DNA from: Brachypodius melanocephalos
Lineage: Eukaryota > Chordata > Aves > Passeriformes > Pycnonotidae
DNA length: 64,000 nucleotides
NCBI GenBank assembly: GCA_013398615.1
Contig: VZSR01003807.1
Span: forward strand, 21,517,078-21,581,077
Direction of reading: 5' to 3'
Shown here: one piece after another, positions 1 through 14,375 of the stretch
Position numbering within the stretch: the first letter of the stretch is position 1
How the letters are laid out: every line of letters begins with the position of its first letter
Program-made: the position numbers and the translations under genes
Notes under the pieces: model-generated
Told to the model about the DNA's origin: nothing
Seen by the model: only the letters and a program-made list of their open reading frames with translations
The model's database searches: none

Positions 1-789
1 TTCTTCCTGTGCCCTCTGGAATCTACATTTCTCCTGACACCAGTCCTCTTGTCAACTTCACATGCTCTATGCTATCTGGCCTTTCCTATATACATTGTCC
101 ACAACTACAAAAAATAGTGCTGCCACAAAACCTTCCTTTCGTACTATCCATATTTATCTCACCTGAATTATTTCTGATAATTACCCCATGGTAACATATC
201 CTAGATTCTGTGTGGATATTGGCACCTCAGAACTGGGAGGAGGGGATGGAGAGGGGAAAAAAAGGGAGGGAATCAGGACAGGAGAGAGGATGGTGGTTTG
301 GTTTAAATACACAGGAGCAAAGACAGCACCCTGTGGAGATACAATTAGCTTTTCAAACAGATTACACTCATGCAGACTTTCATAAAAAGTGATAATTGCG
401 TAACAGAACATTAAATTGATAATCATTCACAAAACTAATTAAGGTAAAAATCTTGTATCCTCCAATTGCATTTTGTTTCAGATGCAATACTGTCAGGACC
501 AAGTCAAATTCTAGATATGACTAGATTTTCTTCTTTAGTTGTACAAAAATCACTACTTTCAGCAGTTTATGAAGCTTCTGGTTGTTGCTGTTTAAAGTTA
601 TGTGTTTGTATGAAGCTTGACCCACCATTCACACTCAATAGTGTAAAAGCTTTCTTATAGAGAAAGTTTATATGCAACAGAGGCTGTATCATAATAGAGA
701 ATAGGAGAGCAATTTGACTTTAAATCTAGAACAATTTAACTTTAACTAGAGAGGAAATAAAAACAGCATAAAAGTAGAATAAGTCAGTT

Positions 790-861
790 AAAATAAAATA
801 AACAAATAACCAAACAAAACCCCCAAACTACCTCCAAAAGCCCCCGAAACACCCCAAACCT
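790..861. repeat. A/C-rich low-complexity tract
   Basis: The segment is almost purely A and C on the plus strand, with runs such as AACCCCC, CCAAAC and AAACACCCC, and very few G or T. It has no fixed repeat unit, so it is low-complexity sequence and not a microsatellite. It is the first of several similar patches in the window with the same strand polarity. Confidence 0.7.
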
Positions 862-3800
862 GGAACTCCAGCTATTATTGTAAGAAATACAATGGAGATT
901 ATTTTTCATCCTTTTTAAGTTTCAAGTAAGAGGCTACATTAATGTAAAATTAATTTTCCTTCATCAAAAATCAGAGATTCAAAAGTTAAATTTGAACTTC
1001 TGAAGTCTTATCTCTTGAGCATATGAATATTTTATGTACCTTTTAATTACATAATGATATACTACCCTTTGACTCAGGTCTCTCTTTATTAAGGGAATGT
1101 AATTTTTAAACCAATTCAATATTTTGAGCTGTCTCAATATTATAATTCCCATAGAAGAAAGCCTTTTCCCTAGAAATAATATAATAAAACAGAAGCTCCA
1201 AGTGGAACTCCAAGAAGAGCTAAAATTTAGTAGAATGGTAGATACGCACCTGCAGGAGAAAGCCTGCTGGCATTTTCTCTCACAAACATACTGATTTTCA
1301 AGATATTTATTGACAAAACGTCATATATGAGATTGAGCTAGACTTCAAAGATCATTTGTAAGGAGATCCCAAATGAAACTGTGTTGGAGAAAGTGCTAAA
1401 TTTTGAAGAGTAGAAATATGGGTAGAAGATATTCTTAGCTCTTCTTGCTTCAGGCTGATTGATTTGCACTAATTGCATCACTTTGTTTTCTTCCATTATG
1501 ACTCTTTCATAAAATCTAGAGGCATTTTATAGAAACTGATCTTCATGAGTTTGTATCATATATTCACTCTTGAAAGAAAGAAAGATGCCTCAAAGCACAT
1601 AAATTCTATAAAAAGACAGCTTGCCTTTTGGGTGGTTCTTCAAATGGATAGTCTTCAACATAGAAACTATTTAATCTATTTCTATATTCAAATTTTGATT
1701 GATATTGCAAACTCCATTTCATTTGTGATATTCTAAGTTAATGGAGGCTTCTGAAACAGTCATCAATTACTGGGGGCAGACGTGACAAATAGCGACATGA
1801 GGTTCACCCTTTTTTAATTCAACATATTTAAAAGCTTTTTCTCCTAAATTTGCAAATATTCAAATTGTGGGATGGGTACATGCTGTTTAAACCAACCTAT
1901 GAACTTTAGATACCTAAAAAGGCTATTGTTTCACTACTATATAGAAGAAAAATCTTACAAAGAATGACAAAGAAAGGAATAGCATAAGATGAGACTGTAA
2001 TATGTCTTTCCTTCAATAATTAACAGCAAAATGTCATCCTTGTTTGGATTTATGAGCAAAATTTTAAAATGCCTTTGCTTGAACAAGCCACTTACTATAG
2101 GTGACGGGTATATGGAATATATATGTTTTATTCAGATAGCACTGAGAGCCAAAGCATTTGACAGAAGTGATTTTCTTTCTGTATCTGGGCCTTAATTCTT
2201 AGAAACAGCACTTGGAGAATCACTGTACAAAGACACCACAGGTCCTAATCAGCTCATTCAGGAATCCTCTTGAGTTACAGTTTCCCACAAAATGGGCCTT
2301 TACTTCCAAAACAAAACCTTGATAATCCTGAGAGGTCATAGAAACATAAAACAAAGCCAAAAGCTCAACTTCGTGGGACTTATTTCCTCTCTTAGGGGCT
2401 AATTAGCTATTTTATTTTAATCTCAAAGTAGGAAGGTTGTTAATCCTTGACTTCAAAGACCCCCAAACCTAAAATGTAATTAAAGGGAGCAACTCATTCT
2501 TCCAGCCTGGGAAGCATTGACTTAACATTTCTGTTTCCTTTCTTTCCCTGCTTCCAAAAGAGACTTGATTTGCAGGAATCCCTCGCGCCCATTTAGCTCC
2601 TCCAACAGTGCTTAGGGAGGCAGGGCTACATCAGTGTTAGATTTAGTTTTTGCCCTTTCTAGCTGTCTTGGATTCCTAGCTGTGGGTTTCAGGGTACTGG
2701 TGTGAAACAACTACCCAGAGTGGAAATACAGCAACAACATGGAAGAACACAGCACTGTAAATGGTGGAAGGAGAACACACAAGCACGTACATGCAGAACG
2801 GTCATTAGAGCATTGCTAAAATTGCCCCACACAAATATTTCGTACATAATCATAAAGAAGGACAAATAACTATATACTGAAACTTAACTTCAGAGGTAGT
2901 TACAGTCTTTTGACTTAAAACTGAAAACAAAGACTTAAAATTGCAGATTATTTTCCCAAAATATGTTTTTTTAGTGAATTTCAACAGTACATAGAAGCAC
3001 AATACTTTTTTGTATGGATTTTTTATTGGAGAATCTATCACGTTTTGTGAAGTAAAAAGTAAATCATTGTTAGATCTTTTAAATTACAACAAATTATAGC
3101 AAGTTGGATCTCTAGTTACCATGGTTACAGTTCCCAACAGACCATTCTTAAAGAATTTTCTCCTCCACCCAAGATAGCAACACTCCTCTAAAAATGTTAT
3201 CTAGACTACAGCAAAAGATGATTTATAGTATATTTTTGCTGATATTCAAATTAACAGAGAATTTGTAAATGAGACTGCCACTTGGGCAAAAGCATGGGCA
3301 TCTTTATACCAAGAATGACAACTGCTGGAAATTATAGGTCTTAATTCTAAATAAACCATGAACGCTCTAAAAATAAACTCCATAGAATTTTAGCTTGACA
3401 ATTATGAAAAATATTTCCTGTAACTATCAGACTAACCTAAGAGAAAGAATGCAACAGAATGACTTTTTCTCACTCAGTAGTGTTCATCTCTGTCAGGTGC
3501 TTCTGTTGTGTTTTGCACCAATCTATAATTCTTCTATGATAATTTTCACCATAATTAGTAAGCACCTTTACTCACAGCTTTTTACTAATCAATTTAACCT
3601 ATATGTTACAAGGGATTTTTCTGTATATATTTCTTATCTTCTGGAGTTTTCATACAGGCTCAAAGAAAAGGAATTTAGTACAATTTACAAACAAAAAATC
3701 CCAATTAATTTAAAGGGAAGGTTGTTCACGTGTTTATCTTTTCAAGATAATCACAGGGAGTAATATATCAAATGGATTTGCAAGCAATCTCTTTTAACAG

Positions 3801-6800
3801 GTGTGAAGCTTCACTACAATACCCAAGTGCACTCACAGAGTTGTCAGTTCACCCAGATTGTCCTTTCAGTTGTAACCATCAGACATGTACTAAGGAGACA
3901 CATTTCTCAGATTTCTAGAAACAATGGCTTAAAATGACAGCAATAATCAATATTAATGCCTAGACCAAAACTGATGTTTGCTGGTCTATTTCAGAAAAAA
4001 TTATAAAAGTCTAATGGTTAAATTATTTGCTGCAAATTTAAGAATGTCAAAGAAACTGGGCAGGTTTTAGCTACCAGTGGCTGGCACACATGAAGTCACA
4101 TGTTTGATTCCCTGTTATGTTATCCTGGCAAGTGTCTAAGGAAATTTTTTTTTTAAAGTGCAATATTTATCTAGAATGCATTAAAATGGAGGAACAGACA
4201 TAAAAGTATATGTGAAATTTACAATATTTACTATGTGTCTTCCATGACACAAAGGTTGTTTCATATATACAAATAACCAAAAAAAAAAAAAAAGATGCAA
4301 AATCTATCCATATATTAAATTTCCTCTAACTATTATGTTTTCTGGTTTCCTTCATATCAAGATTTTTCTCAGAGTCCTGTCACTAATACTGTTTATTGTA
4401 CCTTACAGCTACTATAAATTCCTGATAAATTTACTTAAAGAAATCCTTTTCCTAGTAATCTAATCTTAATGTGCCAATATGCTTATTTTGTTTCTAATAT
4501 AGGACACAACATAAAACATTGCTGATTTTAAAAAAAAGCAGTTAAATACTAAGGTAAATATTAATTCAGAAATTCATCAAGCTGTTAGATCATCTGCTCA
4601 AGACTAAAGAATTCCTTATCATTGACAATGATGGGAGACAGCATGGGCAGCACCTTGCTGTAATGCCGTTCAGGTGGATACATTTTCAGGTGTAGGAGAG
4701 AAGTTATCAGCCCATGCTCATTTAACAAACCAGATCTGCCTATCTTAACTGCTGTTTAAGTACCTCAGATTCATCCAGGTCAACACCAATGTACTCCACT
4801 TTCTAACTCAGGGTGAATGTTTTTCACTCTCCCTCTTGGAGCCAGACTGTGAGCAGCCAGGCACGAGGAAGTAAAGAGCCAGATGATCAAAAAGATCAAG
4901 AAAAAACATAATTCTAGCAAAGTGTTTGGCACTGAACTGGCTCCTGAATTGCTGCAGTACTATTTCTTTGTCTAAAGCATTCCTCAGTGGAAAATGTTCC
5001 CGTTCCTGGGACTGACTGGGAACCCAGTAGTGTCTGTGGTGCTAAGGAGAAAATCTCCCCTTTTCAATGAGCTGTCAATCATTGCTTCTGCTCTTCTAAC
5101 CCTGTGGCATGAAGTGGAGAGAGAAGCACATCTTAATTCAGAATAGGGATTAGGACGTAAGATCATGAATTCAATCTTTCTTGAAATGAATAGTGCCAAG
5201 AGCCCGGGTTGCTACTCCAGACAAGTGGGGCTTCTCTTGCCAGACAGTGAAGGTGGTCAGAAGTGGCAGTAGTAAGGTAGTACCACACCCCACTGGGTGC
5301 ACATTCATTATAGAAGGGTTTCCAAATAAAGCTCAAGGAGACATGAACCAAACGTTGACTACAGGTTCTCTATACTTGAGACAGGCCTCTGACTTTAAAA
5401 AGATTGGACTGCCTCTTGTTATTGCCTGAAATGCATGTCTTCAGGAGTAGGAACATTTTTATCATTAAGCCTATAGGGTTCTTATGTGGTTTATTTTCTC
5501 CCTTCTTCTCTTGGCTGTTTCTCAGGAGTTAAACAATATTTACATGACATGTAACCTGCACCTGCAACACTTCTGTGCTTACCATTTTACAGCTTAGCTA
5601 GCTAGAATTCCCACAACAATCAAAAACTTTACTCAAAGATAATAATTGAGTCATTGTACTTCCACTGTAAATTGCTGGAGAATTTTAATCACTGATTGAT
5701 GTTAATGTCTATGGCCATTCTATCATTTTTGTTTTGAGCAGAAAAGTATATTAAAGGTAATGAAAACAACAACAGTAAGAGGCCAAAAAAATATTCTCCA
5801 AGGCTCTATCTCTATCAAGATTCACACGTATGTTCTGAAACTGATTCCCTCTTCTGGTCCCTTAATTGCTGGAGCTGTAAACTACATCACGGCTCCTTTA
5901 TGGCTGATGACCCCAAATTTTCTGTCTGTGGCTGATACTCATGTTGATCCCATCCTGGCTGGAAGTAAAGTTACAGGAAGGATACGTTACACAGATCTTT
6001 TGGCTGTGGACACACAGCTTTACTAGCTCTTATACCAGCTGTATAAAGCCAGGGCAGGGTAAAACAGGAATAACTCAAGAGTAAATACCAATACAACAAA
6101 CACTGAAATTCACTGCAAATGATAAAATATTGTGATATTTAATTGTGGAAGCAAAGAGAGAGAGAGTTCAGAGGAAGAGCATATGCTACTTTACACTGTA
6201 GGCATAGTTAGTGAGTAATTTTCCTACTGCCAAAAAATTTCCCCATACTGCTACGCAAATAAAAATAAATATCATCGTAGACCTAAGCACAATTATCCTT
6301 TCCCTATTAAGATGAAAATATTACATATTCATGAAAGACTCTTTTTAAATGTTGGTTGAAAACTCTGCACTGTGTACCTGAATCACACCCACCCTTCCAT
6401 CAGGCTGGAAGGAGCTGCCTGACAGTACATCCCAGTGTTAGTGGAGATCTTCCTGACATAAAGAGTTTCATGTGGTATATTTGTTCTGTAAGGAACTATG
6501 AGCTTCTGAATGGCTGACACAGGCAGTACACTGTCAATAACTGAATTATAATTCTAAAAAAAGACTTGTTTTCACTGTCATGAAAAAATATGAAAACAAT
6601 AAAGCTTATTTATTTCATTGCTTGAGGGATCCATACTCTTTACATAAAAACAACAGTTTTTCTAGAAATTATCATTACAATCTGCATCCTCATGGGGTTA
6701 AATTATTGCCATTTCTAATACTTTTCAATGTTCAAAACAGAATAATTATTTTTATCTTCCTCAAGTAGAAATGTATTCTATTATTTAATTTTCAATTATT

Positions 6801-9032
6801 TAGTCTTATCAGCTGGTTGAGATAGAAACTAAGAAATAGAGTTGTAGGTACTGAGACTTATAATACAGACCACTGCAGAACTCCCAAATTAATGCCCCCA
6901 ACAATAGATAGCTAATTCCCTTTAACTTCTATGATTCTTATTAAAAGTTATTATAATAGCTGGCTTCTTAAAATCTAAGGGTTGCTTCACAGTACACTTC
7001 CAATATCAATTATCTTAGTGTGACACTTCTCAAAAGCATAAGTTCAGCAGCTTCAATTATTTATTAAAAGCAGGTGTTCACACACAAATGTGTTGTTAGA
7101 GGCATAAAAGAAAATGGGACTGTCTGATAAAATTGTATTAGATATGTCTGACTTTCAGCTAAGGATGTTCTCATAAAATAAAACAGGAGAGAACTACCAC
7201 AACCAATCATAAACACTTAATTTTTTAACAATTCCCTAACTTATTTTCACTGTTGCATATAAATATATGCATTTTAAGAGAAGGCAGAAACAAAAGTTAT
7301 TGCAATTGTTGCATGCATTAAATAAGGTGCTGGAAGAAGAGCAGAAAATTGATTACATACAATAAAGCTAATGAACCTTGACAGCACTGTCTAGGTAATC
7401 GCTAATTTTTTCTGCTTCACTTTTTTCATTGTCCATTCAGTTTAGGGCTATTAGTAAAAAACCTGTACGTCTAGTAATTTTACAGTGCCCAAATTCTCAA
7501 TATGGAATGAAAAAGCATCTTTGGTACCTAACGGTCTTCTGTGAGTGGCTTTCCTTTTGTTCCAGTGGCATCCAGTCTGCTTCTGTATTTATCTTCTGGT
7601 CTAAGCAGCAAAATCATTTGCTTCCTAGCTGTACAGGAGATGACTGTTCTCTCATGACAAGGCTATTTTCAGTCCTGGTTAATTAGCAAACACATGGTAG
7701 CAGAGCTGTCCATCCTGCCCTTTAGCACAGAAACCCGGCATTTGTATGCAGCACATGAGGCAGACTTAATATTAGGACAAGTCTTGCAGGGGTAATCAGG
7801 TTCTCATACTTGATTTTTTTTTTAATAGTAATAATTAATTTCTGAAGTTCCACCTATCTATCCATTAAGGGATGAAGTGTCAGGGCACAGAGTGGAGTAA
7901 TCTTTTATGTTGTCTAAGCATAATTTAACTCTTAATTCAGAAGGGGGAAAAGCATAAATACAGACAATTATTCTCATGTGCATTAGTGTTTTTTACCTCC
8001 TCTATGATCTGTACCATTAGGTATGTGTAATAGAAACCTAACAGCTTTTGAATTTATATTCTAGACAGCAAAATCAGTGACTGAGAAGTCTACAACACCA
8101 GCCTTTCACAGAGTCCTAGAGTATTCAAAGTGTAGAAACATTTTAAGCTATAAAAAATGCAGAGTTCTGCTTGTCTATTCTAAAATGATTCTAGGACACT
8201 ATTCATCATACTTGCTTTCACTCATATAAAATCTGTGCAAATCCTGTCCTAGTGTATACTAATCAAAATCCTGGATATTGTTCAATAAATGGTAGTAAAA
8301 ACATCAAAAACAATGCTTAAAAATTTCAAATATTGTGCTACCTTTTCTGAGAAAGCGAGATTCATAAATTTATTTACGTGATTGATATGATGAAGATTGC
8401 ACAGCACACAATGAATTCTACATATATTAGTTAATGTACTGAATATCGATAAGTTTAATTTTATACATTGGAGAAATATTACCACATTTCATCAAATAAA
8501 TTTAAGATATTTCAAATACACATGTAAAGTCAGACTTTTAAGAAATAGTTTTCATTTTAAAATGTTTCAAGAAAGAAGGTTTATACTAACTACTTTTCCT
8601 TCCCTGTCATCCCTCAAATAAGTTTTGAGCAGGCCAGTTTTAGGTAGATTTAGCAAACAGGTAAAGGATGAAAGAGAATTTGACTTTCTAAAAGACGTCT
8701 AAAAGATGCTGCAAATTTGGAAACTGGAAAATGGAGAGGAAGACAGATAACTGTGGACACAGCTACATCCTGAGACACAATATCCTGAGAGGAAGGTAGG
8801 CGGAATGTAACAGCTACACACCCCATCTGAAGGCAGCTGGGCCAGGCAATCTGGACATATCTAGTTGCAGACTAATGACAAAATGCTTTATCTGCAGGGG
8901 TGTCACAGACAGATTCAGGAAGGAACAGATGTTATTTCCATGGAAGACAGATCTGAGCGATTAAAGGACAAAAGTCAGTAGGAAACCAGGCACTGTCATT
9001 AGCTCTACAGCTGATACAACAACTAGTAAGAA

Positions 9033-9056
9033 CATTCAGTAGCATATTCAGTAGCA
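9033..9056. repeat. 12-bp tandem duplication
   Basis: The unit ATTCAGTAGCAT occurs twice in direct succession with no mismatch. It is a small local duplication, probably from replication slippage. No function is suggested. Confidence 0.85.
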
Positions 9057-9636
9057 TGCTTAAGTTGTACCACGTTCCTAGGTGTCTGAGTAGAAAGCTT
9101 TTAATGGACTGTCATAGGTGATGCATGTACCTTGACAGATAATTTTCATTAAGAAGACAGCATTTCTTGTTTTGTGACTGCCATAGAAGGATGCATGGTG
9201 TTCCTCAAACTGAGAGGTATTCCTACAGTTCTCATTTGAAGACCACATCAGACAAAAGAAAATATTCACAGAAGCACAAGGGACTTTGTTGTTCTTTGAA
9301 AAATTTATTAAACAACAATACCCATACTCCTACAACTCTACTGACTCCATGGTGCAGGTCTTAATACAGGAATGATGACTGGTCACTAAATCTCATTTCT
9401 CTTCAAGGCACAAAAATGAAGATCCCCAGCTCTTAAAACTGCACAAAATACTGAGGCCTGGCTTCATTGGAGACTGTCTGCCATGGATAACTCCTGCTTC
9501 ACATTTAGGTACATTGGGAGTCACAATACAAAGCCAACTGCTGTGCTGACAAATCACTGTGACAAACAATAAATAGATAATTTCCTTCAGCCATGTAATG
9601 AGGATAGGCTTGCCATGGGACAGGTGAGAAACCCTT

Positions 9637-9664
9637 TTCAATAAATATATTTCAATAAATATAT
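9637..9664. repeat. 14-bp tandem duplication
   Basis: The unit TTCAATAAATATAT is present twice in tandem and identical, followed by a T-rich stretch. It contains AATAAA on the plus strand, but nothing nearby suggests a transcript end. Confidence 0.85.
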
Positions 9665-12125
9665 ACTTTTTTTTTTCTTTCCAATGCAACTGCTTTAGGA
9701 ACACTGAAATGATTGGTATACTATTTTATTGCATTTAACCTTGTTCCTGATATCCTAACAGCTGATGTACTTTCTTGTTCTTGGTGGGGAATTTGAATTA
9801 TTCAAAGAGTAGTTGTACTACATTAATACCATGAAGGATGATTTCCAGCTTGTAGAAGAAGTTCTAGAACTTGTGATCAATATCCTGAACAAGGACAAAA
9901 TGTTTTTCTCTCAAACCTTTCCCTGACACTTTTTTAGTCTCCTACAGACTCTGAACTGAATTTACTGCTGGTCTCCAAGAATATGTTCTGTTGTCTGTGT
10001 TGAGAAAAGTGACTGATTTTACATGAAACCTTAACTTGCTTTTTCATCATTAGCTAAAAGTTTTTGAAGTTTCCTGGCTTTGGGGAAGATTGGCCAGCTT
10101 TTGTAATTAGAATTGCATGAAAAAAAAGACTGAGGCAAGCATTGGTTGGAATTTCTCAATCTTACATCAATTATTGTCCACTTAGGAGACAAGCACCAGT
10201 TGCCAGTTTAATCGTTTTATGAGACTCCATTTATCATTCATGTTAAAATGGCCCTGGGTAGGTTCTTTTTATCCATTATAAATCAAAATAAATAATGAAT
10301 AATGATAAGTAATTGCAACTAATGAATCAGACGTGGCATTCCTTATTCCCACTACATCAACTCTACACATGTGCACTGCTTAGAAGAGGCAGAACTATCT
10401 TCACAGATAACAAAATATAGCAAAGAAGGCCATGCTGCTACTTCAAAGAGCTTTTGCAGCAATATAGTATTTGGCACAAGAGAACAACTTGGAATTAATG
10501 TGGATGCTTTAAAACAAAGAAAGACAACACCTCTTATTTTCCTGTCGCAGAGCTCTGAGGTAGACTTTTATCATGAGTGAACAGCTTTTTACATAGATAT
10601 TATTATTAGTGTGTGGGCTACGACATGAGGAATAGTACTCAGGTCTACACGGCTTCAGTTTTTTCATACCATTTACAAAGTCCCTTAGTTCTATAAAAAT
10701 AGATCTGTGGAACCTTGCCAGATATTCTTAAACACATTTCATGCTTACAAAAGCGGTCCTGTAATAAATTAACACTTTTTCCATTGACAGTTTTGGCTAA
10801 TATATATCCCATATGGTGGTGAATGAAGTTTAAAAACTATGAAGCACTCTCACTGTTGGGAGTAGCAAAGGATACAAAGACAAGAAGATAAAAATAAGTG
10901 GTCGCTTTTCATACCAGTGCTTTGCATTTCCTTAAAAATCTTCTAGGTCACCCAAAATACAGTATGTACAAAGACCTAAATTAAAGGAGCATATGAACAT
11001 TAGAGAAGCATTATACTCATCTTCCTTAATGTCTAAATATTTGATACAGTAGGAATCTAGACAACAGACATAACAATTTTGCATGCAATGTAAATTTGAG
11101 CCATTATCACACTGCTTGACAGATCAATACTCTATTATAGAATAAATTTTGAAAAAAAAAAAACCCTAGCAGACAAATTAGGAAAAAAAATAGAATTAAA
11201 AAAAGTCAATAAAATATTTCAGTTTATTTAATCTGAATCTTACTTCTTTTTGTCAAAAACTTGAGAAATAATGACTAACTTTAGAAAAAAGTATTTTGAC
11301 ATGAGAAATGGGAGTAGCTTTTTACAAAAGATCGAGTTTTTCTGTTTTCATTTTTTCAAATCCTGTCAAACCAATTTGCTAAATTCAGTACAAATTGTTT
11401 ACTTCAATGAAAGGGAGCACCATGTCTCAATGGAAAGTTGTATGCCAGAAATTTACTTCTCCTATAAAATATGTCAAAAGGAGCTTTATGAAAGTATTCA
11501 TGCTGATCTTGGAGGAACAGCTGAATAAAAAGAATGCTCCATTATAACCTTAGTCATGATGGAGTACAATTATGAGGGGAAAATATAAATACATTAATTT
11601 GACATTTTAAAGTAACACAGGAAAATAACTAATGTTTGATTTGAAAGAAAACAAAAATAAGAACAATTATTTGAATGGTACTTGTAATAAATAATGGCAT
11701 GCAGATTTTTTTCCTACATTTCACCCACGATTTATCAGAGACCCTTTTCACAACAATGAAGAGCTATCCATCAAAGAACTAAAGGCTTGCTTGAACAAAG
11801 CAAATTCACTCTTCCAAATATCTACTCATTTTGTAATGATTATTTTCCCAGGGCACTGCATTGATCATTGCTGGGTTGATCACTGTGCAGCCCATTCAAG
11901 CATAAACTCTATCTGACTTGTCTTCATTCAGTTTTCAAAGCACAATCTATATGATTCCTTTCCTATATATTGCTTTCATTTGTCACAGTTTCCATCCCTT
12001 ACCAAATTGTGACACTGGTATTGCTACTAGCCGTATTTTCAAACATACAAATTCTTCAAAATTGTCTCTAATGTGTAATAGGATTCACTGTAAGCATCCA
12101 CAAAGACTTCTACTTAACCTTATTT

Positions 12126-12400
12126 AGGTTCCTCCTAGAAACTCACTGGTGCCAGACAGTGATTAAGATGTTGGCAGGCTGGTAATGCCACCCCTCCATC
12201 TAAGCAGGTCCACCTCGTTGTTTCAACAATCTTGCCCACTCTCTTAACCAACCTGCCATCCCTTGTCTTATAAAACCTATCTGAGCAAGAATGACATGCT
12301 CATGCCATGTTGATATACTGCAATGGGATTCTGATGCATGAGTGAGAATGTAAGTTTGACCAAATGCTGATAGAATATTTATAAAAAACATGCATAAATA
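12126..12400. other. Unassigned segment, possibly an old repeat
   Basis: This stretch is clearly richer in C and G than its flanks, with several CCACC and TGCC motifs at 12180-12265 and a TATAAAA string at 12270-12276. The composition and TATA-like string would fit a decayed LTR or other old insertion. I could not find paired termini, target-site duplications or a protein match, so this is only a suspicion from composition. Confidence 0.2.
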
Positions 12401-13407
12401 AAAAGTGATGTTTTGAGTTAAGCTTCTGTTTTCTAATTAAAGCGAATGTTCAGCACTGCAGAGGGAATGGAAGCAAGTCTGGTTGTAAAATGTCACTGTT
12501 CTCTGTGGGCCGTGGGCTTTGCCTAAAGCTGTGGTTTTACTCTGTATAAAACTGGGAAGAAGAGAGAAATTTTTCTCAGGTAGGGCTTACAGAGCTCATT
12601 ATCAGCAGACCCAGAGAAAATGCAGAGGACTTAACCAGTGGTGCATTAATTCGCTTTCCTTTCCTCAACAGTTGCTAACCAGGACCCACAAGAGCCCTCT
12701 GGCACCAAACTCAATGTGTTCACTCCATTGCCACTGTGGCAAGGAATTTCCTTAGTACATGACGGAAAAACTACCATAGTCATCCTGAAAGAGAGGTATG
12801 CTAAGTTTGCTTAAGGATCTGTCCTGCAAAATTGGAGGAGAAACAAGGTATTTGTCTGTCCTGCTTTATCAAAAGAAGTGACTTGGAAGGCAGTGTGTAA
12901 AAACCCCTTTGTGACAGGTGGGCAAGACACGGACATTGCAAGTAACTTGTTTGGAGTCTCTGCTCTCATAAGTCAGTATTAATAAGCAACAGTGACAGAA
13001 TTGGAAGACTATGCCCAAAATAATTCATTTATACTGGCTAGAAAATTAGACAGAAGCACTGAGTTGTCCCAGGGTAAAGAAATATCTTGCAACAGGAATA
13101 CAATCATTGAAGCATAACAAAAGGCATGCATCTGAAATGACATCTGCATTTATAGGACAGAAGACAGAGTTTCCAATTCATATTTTATATATATGAATCA
13201 CTTAATTGTAATATTTACAAAAATTTTATCTGAATACATCTTTTTCAGTCTCTAATGGGAAACAGCAGAGGTGCCTTTGTAAATCAGACCTGAACTATTA
13301 AACCACGGAACTTGACATGCAATACAAATCACAGGAGCTGTGATTCTAATTCTTCTTCACCATGATAACTTGCAAGTGCTTTTTGAAACCAAGAAAATTT
13401 TGCTAGC

Positions 13408-13476
13408 AAAAAAAAATTTAAAAACCCAAAACACAAATAAACCCCAAAATAAACAAAAAATGCCCCACCCAAACCA
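13408..13476. repeat. A/C-rich low-complexity tract
   Basis: After a run of A, the plus strand becomes alternating A-runs and short C-runs (AAAACCC, ACCCC, GCCCCACCC) with few G or T. No stable unit length is visible. It belongs to the same class as the patches at 790 and 14311. Confidence 0.65.
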
Positions 13477-13951
13477 TGTCATAGGTTTCCATAGTCTTCT
13501 CTTGACTAATACAAACCCAAGATACATGACACAAACAGTTTTTTGGTGAGCTATAAAAAGATTTTAAAAGCAGCAATTTTCCATACCCTACAGATAAACC
13601 ATTTACTTATCACAATCTGATGAATGCCTTATATGACAGTGGCTTGCTATATGGAGGTACTTAAAGAAGCACATTCAGTATTTCAGCTGGCAAAAGTTTA
13701 TGATAAATACCTCAGGTCAGTCTTGCATTTACTCTCTATATACGAGTTCAAGGGAAGAAAAAATCATTAATTGCTAACATTAATTTTTCCTTTTTAGTAC
13801 ATGGGTCCATCAAGAAAATACTTGTGATTACTGTCCATGCAAGTATTGGCATTGATTCAGAGAAACTATTTAAGTCAAAAAAATCAAAGTTTTGAGCAGT
13901 TATTGATTGTTCATGACTCTACATCATTATAGGTGCTGACAACTTACGTAT

Positions 13952-14046
13952 TAAGGTATAGGTATATAGTAAGTATATAGTAAGTATAAGTATACTATAT
14001 AGGTATATAGTAAGTATATATTAGGTATACTTAGGTATTCTTACTT
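13952..14046. repeat. AT-rich tandem repeat (TAGGTATA / TAAGTATA units)
   Basis: Units of 8 to 12 bp built on AGGTATATAGTAAGTATA are repeated imperfectly about eight times. The middle part can also fold back, because AGTATA and TATACT strings face each other around 13985-13998. This looks like an AT-rich minisatellite that expanded locally by slippage. Its length could vary between individuals. Confidence 0.75.
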
Positions 14047-14310
14047 AATTTACAAAGCTATTCAAGAATCCTGCATCAAACTACCAAAATATGTTCAGAT
14101 ACAAAAAAGTGTAACTGCTTCACCCTCTAATTTTAATGATAGGTCTGGAAAGAAGAATCCAACAATTCGGTAGTGTTAAATTATTTATAGTAATTATAAT
14201 TCTTCAAGAGGTCATTATCAATCTTAATAAAGCCCTTACTATACAGATGGATCTTTTTTATGAAGCATCTATGTATGTAAATAACTGCCACTGCTGTAAT
14301 GATAAAGCTC

Positions 14311-14374
14311 CACCTAAACCTAAAAAAACCCCCAAAACAAAAACCAAAAATCAACAACAAAAAACCCCCAACTA
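14311..14374. repeat. A/C-rich low-complexity tract
   Basis: The plus strand is almost entirely A and C, with runs of AAAAAAACCCCC and ACAACAAAAAACCCCC. It is the third such patch in the first 15 kb and has the same polarity as the others. It creates a lysine/proline-rich spurious open frame, which is not a gene. Confidence 0.65.
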
Positions 14375-14375
14375 C

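Larger units (their letters stand above)
1..13400. other. AT-rich non-coding stretch, no gene recognised
   Basis: I found no exon, RNA gene or recognisable transposon over this stretch on either strand. The open frames are all short (the longest is about 122 codons at 3395-3763), low in complexity, rich in Phe/Leu/Ile/Ser/Lys, and resemble no family I know. It holds a 15-base A run at 4279-4293, two very short tandem duplications (9033-9056 and 9637-9664) and an A/C-rich patch (790-861), the last three listed separately. It reads like intergenic or deep intronic DNA of a large vertebrate genome. Small exons and old diverged repeats could be missed by eye. Confidence 0.6.

Noticed and set aside
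3395..3763. 122-codon plus-strand open frame
   Set aside because: Low-complexity Phe/Leu/Ser/Lys-rich peptide with no domain, no splice context and strongly AT-driven codons.
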